The notes under the pieces are model-generated. The model saw nothing but the letters and a program-made list of their open reading frames with translations. It ran no database searches and was not told the origin of the DNA. Positions 4,767 to 6,862 of a stretch of DNA of 6,862 bases are shown one piece after another (the stretch's first letter is position 1; each line of letters starts with the position of its first letter). A program made the position numbers and the translations under genes. This stretch comes from a bacterium HR41 (GTDB taxonomy: Bacteria; Actinomycetota; Thermoleophilia; Solirubrobacterales; Thermoleophilaceae): the NCBI GenBank assembly GCA_002898855.1, contig BEIR01000069.1, positions 1 through 6,862 on the forward strand, given 5' to 3'.

Positions 4767-6292
4767 AAGAACCACGTCATCACCGCAAAAACGACGTAGC
4801 CGGCGCAGAAGACCGCCAGTGCCGGGATCGCCCAGTCGGCGTTGGCCTCCGCTATGCGCAGCTTTTCGGTGACGGTGTCAGCCTGCTTCATCGCAGCCGA
4901 CACGCCCAAGCTCGCCTGGCGGAAAACCAGCTGGATCAAGAAGCCGCCGGACGAGCCCACCGCGCCCGCGATGCCGATCACGGCGGCGGCGCGACGCTTG
5001 AATTCGGTTCGCACGGCGCTCTCGCTCTGCCCCGAAGTGCGCGCGTGTCGGCGCCCGAGCGTGGCGAAGATCGCCGGGATCATGCGGTAGGTAGAGCCGT
5101 TGCCCATGCCCGACAGCGTGAAGATCACGAGGTACGAGCCGAGGAACAGCGCGAAGCTGCGGCTAGCGATCCCGGCGATCGCTAGCAGTGTGAAAGCGCC
5201 CATCCCGAGAAAGCAGGCAAGCGTTACGCGCGCGCCGCCCAGCCTGTCAGCGAGCCAGCCGCGGAACGGACGCGACACCGAGCCCACAAGGGCGCCGAGG
5301 AAAGCGAGGCCGCCTAGATAGGTGGCGACGAACGGGTTCTCGGCCAGGAACTCGGGGAAGGTGTTCTTGACCACGAGCGGCAGCGAGAACGAGTAGCCGA
5401 TGAAGGACCCGAAGGTGCCGATGTAGAGGAACGACATGATCAGCGTGTGCGGCTCCTTGAGCGCCTGCACGTAGCTGCGGCGGTCGGTGCGCGCATCGGC
5501 GATGCTGTCCATGAACAGCAGCGCACACAGCGCCGCTACGACCAACAGCGGAACCCACATCCAACCGGCGTAGGCGAGCTTGACCTCGTGCACAGGATCG
5601 GCGAGCTCGGCCGCCGGCACGCCGATCACGATTACCAGCGGAACGACGAGCTGGGTGACGGCGACGCCCAGATTGCCGCCGGCGGCGTTGAGACCGAGCG
5701 GCAGGCCCTTCTTTCCGTCGGGATAGAAGAACGAGATGTTGGCCATCGACGAGGAGAAGTTGCCGCCACCGAGACCGGCGCTCGCAGCGCAGGCGAGCAA
5801 GATCCAGAACTGCGTGTCGGGGGCCCGTGCCGCGAGCCAGCCGCTCGGTACGACTAGCGCCACTGCCAGTGCGGGGATCAAGAGCAGCGTCGCGCTCATG
5901 AACGACCAGAGCCGCCCGCCGAAACGGGCGACCGCGAACGTGTAGGGGATGCGGAGGAAGCTGCCGACGAGGTTCGGCACAGCGGTAAGCCAGAACTGCT
6001 CGGCAAGCGTGACGTCGATGCCGGCGTTCGGGAGGTTGACGACGAGGATCGTCCAGAGCACCCAGATGCTGAGCCCGAGGTGCTCGGCGAAGATCGAGAA
6101 CACGAGGTTCTTGCGCGCGATGCGCTTGCCAGCGATCGCCCAAAAGCGCTCGTCCTCGGGCTGCCAGTAGCGCAGCCAGCGGCCGCGCAGCCAGTTCTTG
6201 CGCAGCTCGACCGCCCGGCTTGCGACCGCGTCGTCGGGCGCCACGGACACGGCGGCAGGACTGGTGGTCTGCGCTCGCGGGGCAGCGCTCAT
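4703..6292 (-). CDS. narK: NarK-family nitrate/nitrite transporter (MFS)
   Basis: This inner-membrane carrier imports nitrate or exchanges it for nitrite. The protein has 529 residues with about 12 hydrophobic segments. The first nitrate-porter signature is GGGNFSSSMANISFFYPDGK and the following GLPLGLNAAGGNLGV (175-210), and the second is SGMGNGSTYRMIPAIF (394-409). Arg114 in FLRIPYTF is a likely substrate-binding arginine. A basic polar N-terminal tail of about 60 residues precedes the first membrane segment, and there are polar insertions near 412-436 and 460-490. ATG 6292 is supported by AAGGAGG 6 bases upstream. The 3' end overlaps the convergent regulator by 64 bases. No nitrate reductase gene is in view, so assimilation versus respiration cannot be told from the gene alone. 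Four 11-bp-spaced repeats upstream suggest nitrogen control. Confidence 0.95.
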   Translation of the reverse strand: MSAAPRAQTTSPAAVSVAPDDAVASRAVELRKNWLRGRWLRYWQPEDERFWAIAGKRIARKNLVFSIFAEHLGLSIWVLWTILVVNLPNAGIDVTLAEQFWLTAVPNLVGSFLRIPYTFAVARFGGRLWSFMSATLLLIPALAVALVVPSGWLAARAPDTQFWILLACAASAGLGGGNFSSSMANISFFYPDGKKGLPLGLNAAGGNLGVAVTQLVVPLVIVIGVPAAELADPVHEVKLAYAGWMWVPLLVVAALCALLFMDSIADARTDRRSYVQALKEPHTLIMSFLYIGTFGSFIGYSFSLPLVVKNTFPEFLAENPFVATYLGGLAFLGALVGSVSRPFRGWLADRLGGARVTLACFLGMGAFTLLAIAGIASRSFALFLGSYLVIFTLSGMGNGSTYRMIPAIFATLGRRHARTSGQSESAVRTEFKRRAAAVIGIAGAVGSSGGFLIQLVFRQASLGVSAAMKQADTVTEKLRIAEANADWAIPALAVFCAGYVVFAVMTWFFYLRRSFAIGRVPSIAAEATV

Positions 6293-6298
6293 CCAGAA

Positions 6299-6305
6299 CC
6301 TCCTT
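6299..6305 (-). promoter_or_regulatory. narK: Ribosome-binding site of narK
   Basis: AAGGAGG on the - strand lies 6 bases before ATG 6292, a standard strong Shine-Dalgarno arrangement that fixes the start. Confidence 0.85.
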
Positions 6306-6612
6306 GGTGTCGGGACCGATCACGCTGCGGACGTCGCGGTGAGGGGGCGCGGCGACGCCCCGCGGCGCCCCGCGACCCGCGCCCGACCGCTGTGGCCGCT
6401 GCGACCGATCCTGCGCGGCGGCTGTTTCATGCTCGTTCCGCGCGCGTTGCAATTCCGTTACAGCTGCGGCAGTGCGTGTCGCGGGGGTGCGAGCGAGCTA
6501 GCGCCGCCAGCGCTGGGTGGGGAACGCGCCTACCCGCGCTCGCGCTGGATCGGAGTCGCGCGGGACGCGCCTGCGCGTCGAACCGCGCGCCGTGGCCGAG
6601 CGAGCTTCGCGC
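6306..6612. other. Intergenic region between the hydroxylase-family gene and narK
   Basis: No gene is supported; the open frames here are shadows in GC-rich sequence. Besides the four-repeat array at 6424-6461, the probable narK leader holds GGGGCG (6344-6349), which can pair with either of two CGCCCC copies (6356-6361 or 6366-6371), a small hairpin with alternative partners. No TANNNT -10 element could be placed convincingly between the array and narK. Nothing notable is seen in 6470-6612, and no terminator follows the upstream gene. Confidence 0.4.
6424..6461 (-). promoter_or_regulatory. Four direct repeats at 11-bp period upstream of narK, GlnR-type site
   Basis: On the + strand GTTTC (6424), GTTCC (6435), GTTGC (6446) and GTTAC (6457) are each separated by exactly 6 bases. 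On the narK strand this reads GTAAC-n6-GCAAC-n6-GGAAC-n6-GAAAC. The actinobacterial GlnR consensus, as I recall it, is gTnAC-n6-GaAAC repeated in the same a-b-a-b order; the first and last elements here fit exactly and the middle two differ at one position each. The array ends 131 bases before the narK ATG. OmpR-type regulators bind such helical-turn repeats; Streptomyces PhoP, which uses 11-bp GTTCA-type repeats, is the main alternative. Confidence 0.65.
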
Positions 6613-6862
6613 CTAGGTGCCGGCGGTCTGCTCGGCACCCTTGCGCTGGCGGCCGCCGCGCTGTGGGACAGTGCCGAAGACCACGTCCCACCAGGGGGCG
6701 CTGATCCCGTAGCCGCGCGTGGCGTCCTGGAAGTGGTGGCGCATGTGCAGCTCGCGCAGGAGACGCATCAGTCGCGTACGCGGCCGGTGGTGGTGGACGC
6801 TGTAGTGGATCATGTCGTAGAGCAGGTAGCCGCCGTAGAACCCGGCGCCGAACAAGTAGGCG
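6613..6862 (-). CDS. Fatty acid hydroxylase / sterol desaturase superfamily protein (C-terminal part)
   Basis: The C-terminal part, about 82 codons, is seen; the frame is open to the window edge, so the N-terminal membrane segments are outside. The family comprises membrane di-iron enzymes that hydroxylate or desaturate lipids. Two of its histidine motifs are present: HYSVHHH (HxxxHH) after YLLYDMI, and HMRHH (HxxHH) in RELHMRHHF. These are followed by GISAPWWDVVFGTVP, the usual C-terminal pattern. A basic tail of about 17 residues follows before TAG (6615-6613). It is on the same strand as narK but 320 bases upstream of it, so co-transcription is not evident. The substrate cannot be told. 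Confidence 0.85.
   Translation of the reverse strand, partial: AYLFGAGFYGGYLLYDMIHYSVHHHRPRTRLMRLLRELHMRHHFQDATRGYGISAPWWDVVFGTVPQRGGRQRKGAEQTAGT

Noticed and set aside
6314..6410. 8-bp direct repeat GACCGATC (6314-6321 and 6403-6410) upstream of narK
   Set aside because: Too short and too widely spaced to separate from chance in this composition.
5247..6452. 401-codon open frame on the - strand
   Set aside because: It is an out-of-frame shadow of narK, rich in Arg and Ala with no membrane segments or motifs; narK in the other frame has clear family signatures.
1..6862. CRISPR array, insertion sequence, phage genes or attachment site
   Set aside because: No regularly spaced long repeats, no transposase or integrase-like frame and no target-site duplications were seen; a direct repeat of the tRNA-Leu 3' end was not found.

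Overview
The window is a GC-rich bacterial chromosomal segment. Genes are tightly packed, GTG and TTG starts are used alongside ATG, and strong Shine-Dalgarno sites coexist with starts that look leaderless. Together with an OmpR-type regulator whose receiver is degenerate and a possible GlnR-type direct-repeat site, this suggests an actinobacterium, perhaps a deep-branching one. The lineage is inferred, since there is no rRNA or marker gene here.

Left part (1-2392, + strand): a probable non-coding leader with a small TTAGG/CCTAA inverted repeat; a sugar-nucleotide epimerase/dehydratase; a 21-bp perfect Fur/Zur-type palindrome beside a -10-like hexamer; then a zinc-type (ZnuA/TroA) substrate-binding lipoprotein gene. 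Its 5' end is broken twice, by one extra base in a C run and by an in-frame TAG. The rest, with its metal ligands, is open.

Middle (2316-3749): a Fur-family regulator (probably Zur) on the - strand, overlapping the end of the binding-protein gene; a clear Rho-independent terminator; a Mn-type superoxide dismutase gene on the - strand; and a tRNA-Leu(CAG) gene pointing the other way. The palindrome, the binding protein and the Fur-family gene make a plausible zinc-homeostasis locus, but no permease or ATPase is present.

Right part (3750-6862): an OmpR/PhoB-type winged-helix regulator on the + strand, convergent with and overlapping a NarK-type nitrate/nitrite transporter on the - strand. Upstream of narK lie four GTTNC elements at an exact 11-bp period. 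On the narK strand they read GTAAC, GCAAC, GGAAC, GAAAC, close to the a-b-a-b layout of the actinobacterial nitrogen regulator GlnR. GlnR is itself an OmpR-type protein with an atypical receiver, so the regulator and this site may form a nitrate-uptake control module. The window ends inside a fatty acid hydroxylase-superfamily gene on the - strand.
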